64,000 bases of DNA. Source: Acidimicrobiaceae bacterium. Lineage in GTDB: Bacteria > Actinomycetota > Acidimicrobiia > Acidimicrobiales > RAAP-2. Below, piece after piece: positions 1-10,644 of the stretch (the stretch's first letter is position 1; every line of letters starts with the position of its first letter). The stretch lies in assembly GCA_003167415.1 (NCBI GenBank), contig PMTF01000022.1, positions 62,001-126,000 of the forward strand, in the 5' to 3' direction. The notes below the pieces were generated by a model. The model worked only from the letters and a program-made list of their open reading frames with translations, was not told the DNA's origin and made no database searches. A program made the position numbers and the translations under genes.

Positions 1-1630
<1,630 letters not shown>

Positions 1631-1649
1631 CGGGACGCCAAATTGGCCG

Positions 1650-2867
1650 TTACGCCGCGTCGAGTCCGAACGCTGTGTGAAGGTGGCGAACCGCGTCGGC
1701 CACTTTTTCGGCGCGCATCACGCACGAGATTCGAATCGAACTGGTGGAGATCATCTCGATGTTGATACCGTTCTCCGACAACGTCTCGAACATCAGAGCG
1801 GTGACGCCGGGGTTCGACTTCATCCCGGCGCCGATGATCGACACCCGTCCGATGTTGTCGTCGCTCGTCACTTCGGTCGCGCCGATCTCGTCTTTGACCA
1901 TGTCGCAGGCTTCGCGCGCGGCCGCGAGGTCGGTCTTGGGGACCGTGAAGGAGATGTCCGTGATCCCCTTCGCACTCGTGTTCTGCACGATCATGTCGAC
2001 GTTGATGCTCCGGTCGGCGAGTTGGCGGAAGAGCCGCGCGGCCACACCCGGACGGTCGGGCACGCCCCCCACGGTGATCTTCGCCTCAGTGGTGTCATCG
2101 GTCACGGCCGATACGACGGCTTCTTCCATGGTGGGGTCCTCCTCCACAATCCAGGTGCCTGGCTCCCAGGTAAAACTCGATCGAACGTGCAGCGGTACGC
2201 CGTGTCGACGCGCGTACTCGACGGAGCGCAGCATCAAGACGCGCCCACCGGTCGCCGCGATCTCCATCATCTCGTCGAAGGAGACCTTCGCGATGCGCCG
2301 GGCCTTCACGACGACGCGGGGATCGGCCGAGAAGACGCCGGTAACGTCGGTGTAGATCTCACAGACGTCGGCCTTGAGGGCCGCGGCCAGGGCGACGGCC
2401 GTGACGTCCGATCCGCCGCGACCGAGCGTCGTGACGTCGCGATCCGTGGAGACCCCTTGAAATCCCGCGACGACCGGCACCAGTCCGGAGTCCAGCGCCT
2501 CTCGAATACGGTCCGGGCGCATTTCGAGGATCTTGGCGCGGGTGTGATCGGTGTCGGTGATGATGCCGGCCTGGCTGCCGGTGAAGGAGGCCGATTCCAC
2601 GCCGCAGGCGCCGAGCGCCATGCTGACCAGCGCCATCGAGATCCGCTCGCCGGCGGTAAGCAGCATGTCGAGCTCGCGCGGCGGTCGTGTCGGTGAAACG
2701 TCATCGGCCAGTCGCAACAGGTCATCGGTGAACTTGCCCATGGCCGACACGACGACGACGACGTCGTTGCCCGCCGAGCGCGTTCGCGCGACGTGGTCGG
2801 CGACGGCCCTGATTCGATCGGCGTCGCCGACTGAGGTGCCACCGAACTTCTGAACGATCAGCGCCAT
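1650..2867 (-). CDS. lysC: Aspartate kinase
   Basis: Phosphorylates L-aspartate, the committed step of the aspartate amino-acid family. The start was placed at the ATG that gives '[13 protein letters not shown]', the conserved kinase N-terminus; a longer in-frame extension to 3011 runs through the divergent FKBP gene and is rejected. This gives 405 residues, normal for the family. The kinase domain fills about residues 1-240, with further signature patches at 'TLGRGGSD' and '[12 protein letters not shown]'. Two ACT regulatory domains follow ('[13 protein letters not shown]' and the segment after 'VSIIGAGM'), where lysine and/or threonine feedback would act. It is first gene of the lysC-asd pair. 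Confidence 0.96.
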   Translation of the reverse strand: MALIVQKFGGTSVGDADRIRAVADHVARTRSAGNDVVVVVSAMGKFTDDLLRLADDVSPTRPPRELDMLLTAGERISMALVSMALGACGVESASFTGSQAGIITDTDHTRAKILEMRPDRIREALDSGLVPVVAGFQGVSTDRDVTTLGRGGSDVTAVALAAALKADVCEIYTDVTGVFSADPRVVVKARRIAKVSFDEMMEIAATGGRVLMLRSVEYARRHGVPLHVRSSFTWEPGTWIVEEDPTMEEAVVSAVTDDTTEAKITVGGVPDRPGVAARLFRQLADRSINVDMIVQNTSAKGITDISFTVPKTDLAAAREACDMVKDEIGATEVTSDDNIGRVSIIGAGMKSNPGVTALMFETLSENGINIEMISTSSIRISCVMRAEKVADAVRHLHTAFGLDAA

Positions 2868-2875
2868 GGCATTAA

Positions 2876-2881
2876 AGGTTA
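2876..2881 (-). promoter_or_regulatory. -10-like TAACCT upstream of lysC
   Basis: TAACCT on the minus strand stands 8 nt before the lysC ATG, which has no Shine-Dalgarno match. It lies back to back with the FKBP promoter element at 2915. Confidence 0.35.
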
Positions 2882-2914
2882 CTTGAGGCAACCGAAGCAC
2901 TTTCGGTGGCCGAG

Positions 2915-2920
2915 TAAAGT
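2915..2920 (+). promoter_or_regulatory. -10-like TAAAGT upstream of FKBP gene
   Basis: TAAAGT followed by 7 nt and the ATG at 2928, without a Shine-Dalgarno sequence. Part of the divergent lysC/FKBP promoter region. Confidence 0.4.
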
Positions 2921-2927
2921 TGCCTCC

Positions 2928-3575
2928 ATGGCAACTACGAAACGTGAACGTCAAAAGGCCGCGCGCCGAATCAAGATGGAGGCGATGCAACGACGCGCGA
3001 AGCGTCGGCAAAACACCCGTCGCGGCATCATCGTCGCGATCGTCGCCATCGTCGTGCTCGGTACCGGCGCCCTGCTCTTCGCCGGCAAGACAACCACGAC
3101 GACGACCACGACCTCCCCGACGACGACCACGACCTCCCCGACGACGACGACCACGCTGGCGAAGCCCGTTTCCTTCTCGCCCGTGACTGCCCCCAATGCG
3201 CCCGGCGTCTGGGGAAAGTCGCCCGTGCTCGTCGTGCCAGCCGGGGCTCCGCCGACCAAGCCCGAGCTCGCCAACCTGATCACCGGTACCGGAACCGCAG
3301 TGGCTCTCGGCGACAAATTCACGGCTCAGTACGTCCTCGCCGACTACGCGTCGCGTAAGGTCCTTCAGTCGTCGTGGTCCTCTCAGCCCTTCACCGACAC
3401 TCTCCCGAGCAATTTGATCTCTGGCTGGGTGTACGGGATGGTGGGCATGAAGGTTGGTGGTCGACGTGAGTTGATCCTGCCGCCGGTCGACGCCTACGGC
3501 GCGACGCCTCCCTCGGGCATTCCGAAGAACGACACACTCGTCTTTATCATCGACCTACTAAAGGTGAGCAAATGA
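2928..3575 (+). CDS. Membrane-anchored FKBP-type peptidyl-prolyl isomerase
   Basis: 215 residues from the ATG at 2928. The order is a very basic cytoplasmic head (residues 1-32), one transmembrane helix (about 33-52), a Thr-Ser-Pro linker encoded by a tandem DNA repeat, and a C-terminal FKBP domain outside the membrane. FKBP signatures are '[17 protein letters not shown]', then 'AYG' and a final '[14 protein letters not shown]'. It should speed proline isomerisation during folding of exported proteins. The next gene, a cyclophilin, starts inside its stop codon (ATGA overlap), so two unrelated isomerase types are made from one message. Confidence 0.9.
   Translation: MATTKRERQKAARRIKMEAMQRRAKRRQNTRRGIIVAIVAIVVLGTGALLFAGKTTTTTTTTSPTTTTTSPTTTTTLAKPVSFSPVTAPNAPGVWGKSPVLVVPAGAPPTKPELANLITGTGTAVALGDKFTAQYVLADYASRKVLQSSWSSQPFTDTLPSNLISGWVYGMVGMKVGGRRELILPPVDAYGATPPSGIPKNDTLVFIIDLLKVSK
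3099..3140 (+). repeat. Two-copy 21-bp tandem repeat in Thr-rich linker
   Basis: Two identical 21-bp units (3099-3119 and 3120-3140) encode the Thr/Ser/Pro linker of the FKBP protein. Unit number could vary between strains by slippage. Confidence 0.85.
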
Positions 3576-4123
3576 GCGACCACATCCCCAACCCCGACGG
3601 ATCGAGTGACAAGCGCCAGAAGTTCAGCGCCGCGCCACCGATGATCATCGACGCCGCGAAGAACTACACCGCCTCCATGGTGACGTCGAAGGGGACCTTG
3701 GAAATCGTCCTCGACGCGCTGGGCGCTCCCACGACGGTGAACAGCTTCGTGTACCTCGCTAGGTGGCACTACTACGACGGCATCGTCTTTCACCGGGTCA
3801 TCCCCGGTTTCGTACTGCAAGGTGGTGACCCCACCGGCACGGGCGCGGGAGGACCGGGATATAAGTTCAACGACGAGTTGCCCAAACCCGGTCGCTACGA
3901 ACTCGGTTCGCTGGCCATGGCGAACGCCGGTCCCCACACCAACGGCTCGCAGTTCTTCGTCATCTCCGGTCCCGACGGCATTCGCCTCCCGCCGCTCTAC
4001 GCGCTCTTCGGCAAAGTCGTAAAAGGCCTCGACGTGGTCGAGGCGATCAACGGCCTCGGGACACCGTCCGGTAAGCCCAAAGAGAATGTCGTCATCGAAT
4101 CGGTCACGATCACCGAGTCTTAG
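3572..4123 (+). CDS. Cyclophilin-type peptidyl-prolyl isomerase
   Basis: 183 residues with the cyclophilin core: 'FHRVIPGFVLQGGDP' (catalytic Arg and substrate-binding Phe/Gln), 'LAMANAGPHTNGSQFF' and 'ALFGKVVKGLDVVEAI'. There is no signal peptide, so unlike its partner it should act in the cytoplasm. The start overlaps the FKBP stop by ATGA, which suggests translational coupling. The stop codon interlocks with the stop of the convergent gene at 4120. Confidence 0.95.
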   Translation: MSDHIPNPDGSSDKRQKFSAAPPMIIDAAKNYTASMVTSKGTLEIVLDALGAPTTVNSFVYLARWHYYDGIVFHRVIPGFVLQGGDPTGTGAGGPGYKFNDELPKPGRYELGSLAMANAGPHTNGSQFFVISGPDGIRLPPLYALFGKVVKGLDVVEAINGLGTPSGKPKENVVIESVTITES

Positions 4124-4737
4124 AGTTCGATGACGTCAGGGCCCCGGGTCACGACGACATCACCGGCCACCACACGCCAGTGCGCACCGTCGTGGTGCAC
4201 GATGCCCGTCGGCCCCAACACCACCAGCGCGACGTCGCTCAACAGCGAGCGCGTGCGCACCATCTGATCGTCACTCGCCGTCAGGCACAGGGCCGCGCCA
4301 CTTCGATAGCCCAGTCCGGTCGTCGGCGCGCCGCCGCGCGGATCGATCATCACGTCGCCCAGGACTGACGAGACCGCGCCGATCGCCACGAGGGTCGCGG
4401 CGGCGTCGATCGCGTCACCGAACGGATTTGCCCGCCACACGGAGCGCGCGTGCAGCGGTGATCCGTCACACAGCACCACGAGATCGGCGCTCGTGAGTCG
4501 ATCGGTCCAGTACGGATCAGTGGTCGCGGCCCGGTCACTCACCATCAACGCCTCCAGGCGAACGTCGAACTCGTCGAATGCGGCGCTCGTCAATAGCACC
4601 GCTTCGGTGATGCCGACGAAGGCCGCGGCCGTCGGGACGATGACGACGTCGGCGTCATCAACAATCGTGAGTGGTCCGTCGCGCAGCAGCGTTCGCAATG
4701 CGTCGAGTGATCCGACCGCGTACGTCGAGGACCCCAT
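4120..4737 (-). CDS. Cyanophycinase/peptidase S51-like protein, nucleophile apparently lost
   Basis: 205 residues from the ATG giving 'MGSSTYAVGS'. The layout matches the class I glutamine-amidotransferase-like fold of peptidase S51 and cyanophycinases: 'SADLVVLCDGSPLHA' (where S51 proteins have a GGdq-type loop), then 'AIGAVSSVLGD' where the family has the nucleophile elbow G-x-S-A-G, then a 'GLGY' motif. The expected serine position reads valine, so it may be a non-catalytic binding protein. Assignment is from motif order only. A longer upstream extension runs over the hbd gene and is rejected. Confidence 0.55.
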   Translation of the reverse strand: MGSSTYAVGSLDALRTLLRDGPLTIVDDADVVIVPTAAAFVGITEAVLLTSAAFDEFDVRLEALMVSDRAATTDPYWTDRLTSADLVVLCDGSPLHARSVWRANPFGDAIDAAATLVAIGAVSSVLGDVMIDPRGGAPTTGLGYRSGAALCLTASDDQMVRTRSLLSDVALVVLGPTGIVHHDGAHWRVVAGDVVVTRGPDVIEL

Positions 4738-4776
4738 GTGACGAGTCTCGCATCCGGACCGTTTGGAGAGGCCCAC

Positions 4777-4782
4777 TAATGT
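4777..4782 (+). promoter_or_regulatory. -10-like TAATGT, leaderless spacing to hbd
   Basis: TAATGT, 6 nt, then the ATG at 4789; no Shine-Dalgarno sequence. Confidence 0.45.
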
Positions 4783-4788
4783 CTCTCC

Positions 4789-5643
4789 ATGGGCTTCCAA
4801 AAAGTCGGCGTACTGGGTGCGGGAATCATGGGCGGTGGCATCGCCGAGGTCGCGGCCGCCACCGGCGCCACCGTTATCGTGCGCTCGCGCAGCCAAGCCA
4901 CCGCGGACGCCATGTTGGCGGAGATGGCCAAGTCCCTCGCCAAACAGGTCGAGAAGGGTAAGCGCACCGCCGAGGACGCGGACGCCATCATCGCGCGCGT
5001 CTCCGCGACCACGCACCTGAAGGACCTGGCCGACTGCGACTTCGTGATCGAGTCGGTGATCGAGGACCTCGAGGTGAAGCGCTCCGTCTTTCGCGAACTG
5101 AACGAGGTCGTGCACGCCGACGCCATCATCGCGACGAATACCTCAACCCTCTCGGTGATTGAGTTGGCGATGGAAACCTCGCGGCCGGAGCGCGTCTGCG
5201 GTCTGCACTTCTTCAACCCCGCACCGGCGATGTCGCTCGTCGAGGTGGTGCGACCGATCTGTGCCAGCGACGAAACGATGGCCGCCGTGACCGAGTTCGT
5301 GCTCGCGTGCGGCAAGGAGCCGGTCAACGTGAAGGACCAAGCCGGCTTCGTCGTCAACGCCCTGCTCTTCCCGTACCTCAACAACGCCGTGCGATTGCTC
5401 GAGCAAGGCGTGGCGACCAAAGAGGGTATCGACATCGCGATGAAGGGCGGCTGCGGATTCCCCATGGGTCCCTTCGCGCTGTTGGACCTCGTCGGACTCG
5501 ACACCTCGCTGGCGATTCTCGACGCTCTCTTCGCCGAGTTCGCCGAACCGAACTTCTCCCCACGACCGCTGCTTCGACGAATGGTCTCGGCCGGTCAACT
5601 GGGCCGTAAGTCCGGTACCGGCTTCTACGACTACCGTCACTAA
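4789..5643 (+). CDS. 3-hydroxybutyryl-CoA dehydrogenase
   Basis: 284 residues, the usual length of the short single-function enzyme (Hbd/PaaH type). It interconverts acetoacetyl-CoA and (S)-3-hydroxybutyryl-CoA with NAD(P)H. The NAD-binding motif GAGIMGGGIAE is at residues 10-20, and the catalytic histidine is in 'GLHFFNPAP' (His140), with the C-terminal 'GCGFPMGPFALLDLVGLD' helix region. It is followed after 19 bp by the ethylmalonyl-CoA mutase gene on the same strand, and both fit one acetyl-CoA to C4/C5 route with the thiolase and crotonyl-CoA carboxylase nearby. Confidence 0.93.
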   Translation: MGFQKVGVLGAGIMGGGIAEVAAATGATVIVRSRSQATADAMLAEMAKSLAKQVEKGKRTAEDADAIIARVSATTHLKDLADCDFVIESVIEDLEVKRSVFRELNEVVHADAIIATNTSTLSVIELAMETSRPERVCGLHFFNPAPAMSLVEVVRPICASDETMAAVTEFVLACGKEPVNVKDQAGFVVNALLFPYLNNAVRLLEQGVATKEGIDIAMKGGCGFPMGPFALLDLVGLDTSLAILDALFAEFAEPNFSPRPLLRRMVSAGQLGRKSGTGFYDYRH

Positions 5644-5662
5644 CGAGATCGAAAAGGGAGAG

Positions 5663-7630
5663 ATGGCGCAACGATCCAAGCCGTGGGTGATGCGGACCTA
5701 CTCGGGTCACTCCAGCGCCGTCGCGTCGAACGAGCTCTACCGCTCCAACCTCGCCAAGGGCCAGACCGGCCTCTCGATCGCCTTCGACCTGCCGACGCAG
5801 ACGGGTTATGACCCCGACGACCCGGCCGCCGTCGGCGAGGTGGGCAAGGTCGGCGTGCCAATCGCGCACCTCGGACATATGCGCGAACTCTTCGACGGCC
5901 TTCCGCTGGCCGAGATGAACACGTCGATGACGATCAACGCCACGGCCGCGTGGCTCTGGGGTCTCTACTTGGCGCTGGCCGAAGAAGAGGGCGTCGATCC
6001 CAACCTGCTCCAGGGGACGACCCAGAACGACATCGTGAAGGAGTACCTGTCACGGGGTACGTACATCTTCGCGCCCGAACCCTCCAAGCGGCTCATCGTC
6101 GACATGATCGCCTACGGGCACGACCACGTCGCCAAGTGGAACCCGATCAACGTCTGCAGCTACCACCTCCAAGAGGCCGGGGCCACCCCGATCCAGGAGA
6201 TCGCGTACTCGCTGGCGACCGCGATCGACGTCCTGGACGCCGTGCGGGATTCGGGAAAGATCTCGCCGGCGCAGATGCCCCACGTGGTCGGACAGATCTC
6301 ATTCTTCGTGAACGCCGGCGTGCGCTTCATCGAAGAGATCGCCAAGATGCGTACCTTCACGGCGATGTGGGATGAGATCTGTCGTACGCGCTACGACGTC
6401 CAAGACGCCACCCTTCGTCGGTTTCGCTACGGCGTGCAGGTCAACTCACTCGGTCTCACCGAACAGCAGCCCGAGAACAACGTGCAGCGAATAGTGCTCG
6501 AGATGCTCGGGGTCACGCTTTCGGCCGACGCGCGGGCGCGCGCCCTGCAGTTACCAGCGTGGAACGAAGCACTCGGACTCCCGCGACCGGCCGACCAACA
6601 GTGGAGCCTGCGCATGCAACAGGTACTCGCCTTCGAGAGCGACCTCCTCGAATACCCCGACATCTTCGCCGGCTCCTCGGTCATGGAAGCCAAGGTCAAC
6701 GAGTTGACCAAGGGCGCGCGCAACGAACTCGACGACGTGCTGGCCCTCGGCGGTGCCTTTCAAGCCATCGAAGAATTGAAGAGTCGTCTCGTCGCCAGTC
6801 AGTCCCAACGAGTGGCGCGCATCGAATCGGGCGAACAGGTGGTCGTGGGCGTCAACCGTTTCACCGAAACGGCGGCGTCGCCGCTGGCCAGTGACAGAGC
6901 GATCGAGACGATCATGACCGTGGACCCGTCGGTCGAGCGTCAGTTGATTGATGACGTCATTCGCTGGCGCACGACGCGCGACGAAGAGGCCGTGCGCGCG
7001 GCTCTCGACGAACTGGCTCGCGTGGCCCGGAGTAACGACCCAGCGGACAACGTCATGGTGCCCACGATCGCGCTCGCCAAGGCCGGTGGCACGACGGGCG
7101 AATGGGCCAACGCCCTGCGCGAGGTCTTCGGGGTCTACCGCGCGCCGACCGGTGTTCGCGCCGGTGTCGCCGAGCGAGGCGAACTCTTCGCCGCGCTGGT
7201 CGAGCGCTCCCGGGCGGTCCAATCCCGCCGCGGTCGACCGCCGAAGTTACTGGTGGCCAAGCCGGGCCTCGACGGTCACTCCAACGGCGCCGAGCAGATC
7301 GCCGTCGCCGCTCGCGACGCCGGCTTCGAAGTCGTCTATCAGGGAATCCGGCTCTCGCCCGAAGAGATCGTGGCGGCCGCGCGCGACGAGGACGTCGACG
7401 TCATCGGTCTGTCGATTCTCTCCGGTTCGCACCTGGCGCTAGTGCCGCGCATCGTCGAGGGCCTTCGCGCGAGTGACCTCGAGACCAAGGTCGTGGTCGG
7501 GGGCATCGTGCCGGATGAGGACGCGAAGGCACTGCTCGACTTGGGCGTCGTCGCCGTCTACACGCCGAAGGACTTCTCGCTCGCTGCCATCATGAGCGAC
7601 CTGTTGGGAATCGTCGAAGCGCTCAGCTGA
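5663..7630 (+). CDS. ecm: Ethylmalonyl-CoA mutase (MeaA/Ecm type)
   Basis: 655-residue coenzyme-B12 mutase. The N-terminal TIM-barrel half begins 'KPWVMRTYSGHSSA' and carries 'FDLPTQTGYD' and 'MNTSMTINATAAW', which I recognise from Ecm/MeaA; methylmalonyl-CoA mutases read 'FDLATHRGYD' at the first of these. The C-terminal cobalamin domain has the D-x-H-x-x-G motif 'LDGHSNG' with the cobalt-ligating His539, followed by 'GLSILSGSH'. The reaction is ethylmalonyl-CoA to methylsuccinyl-CoA, the signature step of the ethylmalonyl-CoA pathway. A clear ribosome site (aaagggag) precedes the ATG. The crotonyl-CoA carboxylase and epimerase genes nearby support this substrate over methylmalonyl-CoA. Confidence 0.88.
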   Translation: MAQRSKPWVMRTYSGHSSAVASNELYRSNLAKGQTGLSIAFDLPTQTGYDPDDPAAVGEVGKVGVPIAHLGHMRELFDGLPLAEMNTSMTINATAAWLWGLYLALAEEEGVDPNLLQGTTQNDIVKEYLSRGTYIFAPEPSKRLIVDMIAYGHDHVAKWNPINVCSYHLQEAGATPIQEIAYSLATAIDVLDAVRDSGKISPAQMPHVVGQISFFVNAGVRFIEEIAKMRTFTAMWDEICRTRYDVQDATLRRFRYGVQVNSLGLTEQQPENNVQRIVLEMLGVTLSADARARALQLPAWNEALGLPRPADQQWSLRMQQVLAFESDLLEYPDIFAGSSVMEAKVNELTKGARNELDDVLALGGAFQAIEELKSRLVASQSQRVARIESGEQVVVGVNRFTETAASPLASDRAIETIMTVDPSVERQLIDDVIRWRTTRDEEAVRAALDELARVARSNDPADNVMVPTIALAKAGGTTGEWANALREVFGVYRAPTGVRAGVAERGELFAALVERSRAVQSRRGRPPKLLVAKPGLDGHSNGAEQIAVAARDAGFEVVYQGIRLSPEEIVAAARDEDVDVIGLSILSGSHLALVPRIVEGLRASDLETKVVVGGIVPDEDAKALLDLGVVAVYTPKDFSLAAIMSDLLGIVEALS

Positions 7631-7808
7631 GTCGAGGTCGACGATCGGTGAAGGGCGCGGCGTTGAACCAACGTCCCGAGAATCGCCAGTTCGGCACCTG
7701 GTCGACGACGACAATCTTCTCGCTCAGTAGTACTTCTTCGACCGCGGCCACCAGGGCGGCCAATTCGTCGGGCGCGAGTTCGGGCCTGGGCGTCAGCCCG
7801 TAGTTCAC
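7623..7808 (-). CDS. Acyl-CoA carboxylase epsilon subunit
   Basis: A 61-residue protein starting at a GTG that overlaps the carboxylase beta stop codon (GTGA). It shows the features of actinobacterial AccE/PccE subunits: a Pro-rich start, the helix 'ELAALVAAVEEVLL', and the C-terminal 'WRFSGRWFN'. Epsilon subunits stabilise and activate the alpha-beta carboxylase complex. Translational coupling to the beta subunit fits. An upstream in-frame ATG would give 85 residues inside the beta gene and is less likely. Confidence 0.8.
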   Translation of the reverse strand: MNYGLTPRPELAPDELAALVAAVEEVLLSEKIVVVDQVPNWRFSGRWFNAAPFTDRRPRLS

Positions 7809-9349
7809 AGCGGGACGTTCCCGTGCTTGCGCTTGGGCAAGTCCTCGCGCTTGCCGCGCAGCAATTCGAGTGAGCGGCACAGGACCCGGCGCGTCTCGGC
7901 CGGGTCGATGACTTCATCAATGAAACCCCGCTCGGCGGCGATGTACGGCGAGGCGTACTGCTCCTCGTACTCCTCGATCAACTGCTTGCGCAAAGTCTGG
8001 GGGTCGTCAGAGGCCATCAAGTCGCGACGGTGCACGATCTCGACGGCGCCGGCCGAACCCATGACCGCCAACTCGGCGGTCGGCCACGCGTAGGCCAGGT
8101 CGGCGCCGATGGACTTGGAGTTCATGACGACGTAGGCACCGCCGTAGGCCTTTCGGGTGACGACCGAGATTCGCGGCACGGTCGCCTCGCAAAACGCGTA
8201 GAGCAGTTTGGCGCCGTGGCGGATGATACCGCCGTACTCCTGGTCGGTCCCGGGCATGAACCCGGGCACGTCCACGAACGTGACGATGGGGATGTTGAAG
8301 GCGTCGCAGGTACGAACGAAGCGCGCCGCCTTCTCACTGGAATCGATATCGAGCACGCCTGCGAGCACGTTGGGTTGATTGGACACGATGCCGACGCTGT
8401 GACCGTCGATGCGCGCGAAGCCGCAAGTGATCTGTTGGGCGAAGTTCGCGTGCACTTCCATGTAGTCCCCGCCGTCCACGACCGAGGCAATGACCTTTTT
8501 CATGTCGTAGGGAAGGTTGGACGACGAGGGAAGAATGTCGCGCAGATCCTCACAGAGTCGGTTCGGGTCATCGCCGGTCAGGATTCGCGGCGCCTCCTCC
8601 ATGTTGTTCGAGGGCATGAAGGACAACAGGTAGCGGACTTCGTCGAGCACGCTCTTCTCGTCGGGCAGGACGAAATTGGCCACGCCGGACTTCGTGGCGT
8701 GCGTCAGTGCGCCGCCAAGTTCTTCCAGGGTGACGTCCTCGCCGGTCACGGTCTTCACGACGTCGGGGCCGGTGATGAACATGTGACTGGTGTCCTTCAC
8801 CATGAAGATGAAGTCCGTCAACGCCGGGGAGTAGACGCCGCCGCCGGCGCACGGACCTAGGATCACCGAGATCTGCGGAACGACTCCTGACGCGCGGGCG
8901 TTGCGGATGAAGATCCCGCCGTAGGCGTGAAGGGCGGCGACGCCTTCTTGAATTCTCGCGCCGGCGCCATCGTTCAGTCCGATGATCGGCAGGCCCATGG
9001 TCGTCGCCATGTCCATGATCTTGTGAATCTTCTCGCCGTGGGTCTCACCGACCGCACCGCCGAAGACCGTGAAATCCTGGGAGAAGACGCAGACCTTTCG
9101 TCCGTCGATCTTGCCGTACCCGGTGATCACGCCGTCGGTATAAGGACGCGTCTCCTCGAGCCCCATGCCCGAGGCCACGTGACGATTCAGCATGTCCAGT
9201 TCTTGGAACGTGTCCTCGTCGAGCAGGTACTCGATGCGCTCGCGCGCGGTCATCTTGCCCTTGGCCTGATGGCGCTCGATGGCCTTCTCGCCGCCGGCGA
9301 CGCGAGCCTCGGCTTTACGCGCGTCGAGCTCGGCCAGGCGTTCCGCCAT
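7805..9349 (-). CDS. pccB: Acyl-CoA (propionyl-CoA) carboxylase beta subunit
   Basis: Carboxyltransferase subunit, 514 residues from the ATG giving 'MAERLAELDAR' (GGAG six bases upstream). An alternative ATG at 9361 lies 8 nt after a -10-like TAGCCT. It moves CO2 from biotin to propionyl- or acetyl-CoA. Family marks are 'VFSQDFTVFGGAVGE', 'GLNDGAGARIQEGV', the oxyanion-type 'GPCAGGGVYSPALTDF' and, in the second half, 'DVPGFMPG', 'RKAYGGAYVVMNSK' and 'WPTAELAVMG'. The biotin-carrying alpha subunit is not in this window. The product methylmalonyl-CoA connects to the epimerase and to the ethylmalonyl-CoA route, whose glyoxylate-plus-propionyl-CoA end needs this enzyme. Confidence 0.93.
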   Translation of the reverse strand: MAERLAELDARKAEARVAGGEKAIERHQAKGKMTARERIEYLLDEDTFQELDMLNRHVASGMGLEETRPYTDGVITGYGKIDGRKVCVFSQDFTVFGGAVGETHGEKIHKIMDMATTMGLPIIGLNDGAGARIQEGVAALHAYGGIFIRNARASGVVPQISVILGPCAGGGVYSPALTDFIFMVKDTSHMFITGPDVVKTVTGEDVTLEELGGALTHATKSGVANFVLPDEKSVLDEVRYLLSFMPSNNMEEAPRILTGDDPNRLCEDLRDILPSSSNLPYDMKKVIASVVDGGDYMEVHANFAQQITCGFARIDGHSVGIVSNQPNVLAGVLDIDSSEKAARFVRTCDAFNIPIVTFVDVPGFMPGTDQEYGGIIRHGAKLLYAFCEATVPRISVVTRKAYGGAYVVMNSKSIGADLAYAWPTAELAVMGSAGAVEIVHRRDLMASDDPQTLRKQLIEEYEEQYASPYIAAERGFIDEVIDPAETRRVLCRSLELLRGKREDLPKRKHGNVPL

Positions 9350-9612
9350 TGAATGCTCCATGGAGAGCAAGGCTACCCAAACAATCACGTTGACGTTCCG
9401 TGGAGTGTCATCGTCAGGTCGCAGGCATTCCGATCAGTTCCAATCGGCATGATTAGCCCCCGGGAGGTCCTCGCGTCGAGATCGAAGGACCGCGGTTAAG
9501 GTGCTCGGCGTCGGGGGCGACAAGTCCGGAAAACCCTCTCACCTCGGGGCACATTAGGCGCACAACTCCACGACAAAAGCGGCTCTTTTCCTCCGTCAGT
9601 TACAATCGAGTA
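9350..9612. other. Intergenic promoter region
   Basis: About 260 bp between the divergent carboxylase and diguanylate cyclase genes. Apart from TAGCCT (minus strand, before the carboxylase) and TACAAT at 9601 I see no RNA gene, repeat or ORF in it. Confidence 0.5.
9601..9606 (+). promoter_or_regulatory. -10-like TACAAT, leaderless spacing to GGDEF gene
   Basis: TACAAT, 6 nt, ATG at 9613, with no Shine-Dalgarno sequence; transcription would begin at the start codon. Confidence 0.5.
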
Positions 9613-10644
9613 ATGGACGCGCTTCTTGCCGTACTCGTGGTACTCGTGGTCGCCATCGCCGTGTGGTACGGCGTCGCGTCGCGTCGCGCACGGTTGGAAG
9701 CCGAAGCGCAAGTGGCGATTCGTGATCGCGAACTAGCACAATTGATCGAAGCGACCGACGAGGGTTTTCTCTCGTTCGACGCCACCGGCGCCATCACGTC
9801 GTGGAGTGCGCACTCAGAACAGCTCTTCGGTTGGAACGCGGCGGACGTCCTGGGCGAGGGAATGACCGACACGCTCATTCCCGTGCTGCATCGCCCGGCC
9901 TACGAAAACGGCCTCGCCAACTACCGGGCCGGATCCGACTCCGCCATCGTGGGCAAACGCCTAGAGACGGCGGCGCTTCACCGTGACGGCCACGAGTTCC
10001 CGGTCGAGATGATTATCTGGGCGCGCGAAGAGGACGGATTTAACGCTTTCGTGCGCGAGCTCCCAGTGATCGACAACACCTCAGGAGAACCGGGGGCGCT
10101 CGCCGGTACTCGCACAATGATCCCGCTCACCGACCCGCTGACCAGCTTGGGCAATCGAAACTTACTGGAAAGGGACCTCACCGTCTACGAAGGGCAGGTC
10201 GCTCGCTACGGACTGCGCAGTTGCGTCGCGCTCATTGACATCGACGACTTCAAGAAGTTCAACGACCGCTACGGCCGCGCGGCGGGTGACCAAGCCATCG
10301 TCGCCGTCGCCGAACGGCTCGCGAACCGCTCTCGGTCGGGTGACTCCGTCTATCGCGTGGGGGGTGACGAGTTCATCTGTCTCTTGCCGGAACAGTCGCT
10401 GGAAACCGGGGCGCTCGCCGTGGATCGCATGCGCCGCAATATCGTGGAGCTCGCCATTCCCCACGAAGACTCCTCGGGCGGCTTTCTCACCGTGAGCGCC
10501 GGACTCGCCCTCTTGGACGCCGAACACCTGAAGGCGGTGAGCGAACTGTTGAAGGACGCCGAAACCGCTCTCTATTACGCCAGAAATCCCGACGCCAATT
10601 CAATCGAAGACGAAGAAAACAGTGGTTCGACGCCGTCACCGTGA
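9613..10644 (+). CDS. Membrane-anchored PAS-GGDEF diguanylate cyclase
   Basis: 343 residues: one N-terminal transmembrane helix (about 3-20), a PAS sensor domain (about 40-150, 'IEATDEGFLSFDATGAITSW'), then a GGDEF domain (about 165-335). The active-site GGDEF is intact at residues 250-254. An inhibitory I-site RxxD (R241-D244) stands exactly five residues before it, so product feedback is expected. It should make cyclic di-GMP. No EAL domain is attached. The 3' part (10088-10654, including the stop codon) is the template or copy of a tandem 567-bp duplication that continues as the next gene in the same reading frame. Confidence 0.92.
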   Translation: MDALLAVLVVLVVAIAVWYGVASRRARLEAEAQVAIRDRELAQLIEATDEGFLSFDATGAITSWSAHSEQLFGWNAADVLGEGMTDTLIPVLHRPAYENGLANYRAGSDSAIVGKRLETAALHRDGHEFPVEMIIWAREEDGFNAFVRELPVIDNTSGEPGALAGTRTMIPLTDPLTSLGNRNLLERDLTVYEGQVARYGLRSCVALIDIDDFKKFNDRYGRAAGDQAIVAVAERLANRSRSGDSVYRVGGDEFICLLPEQSLETGALAVDRMRRNIVELAIPHEDSSGGFLTVSAGLALLDAEHLKAVSELLKDAETALYYARNPDANSIEDEENSGSTPSP

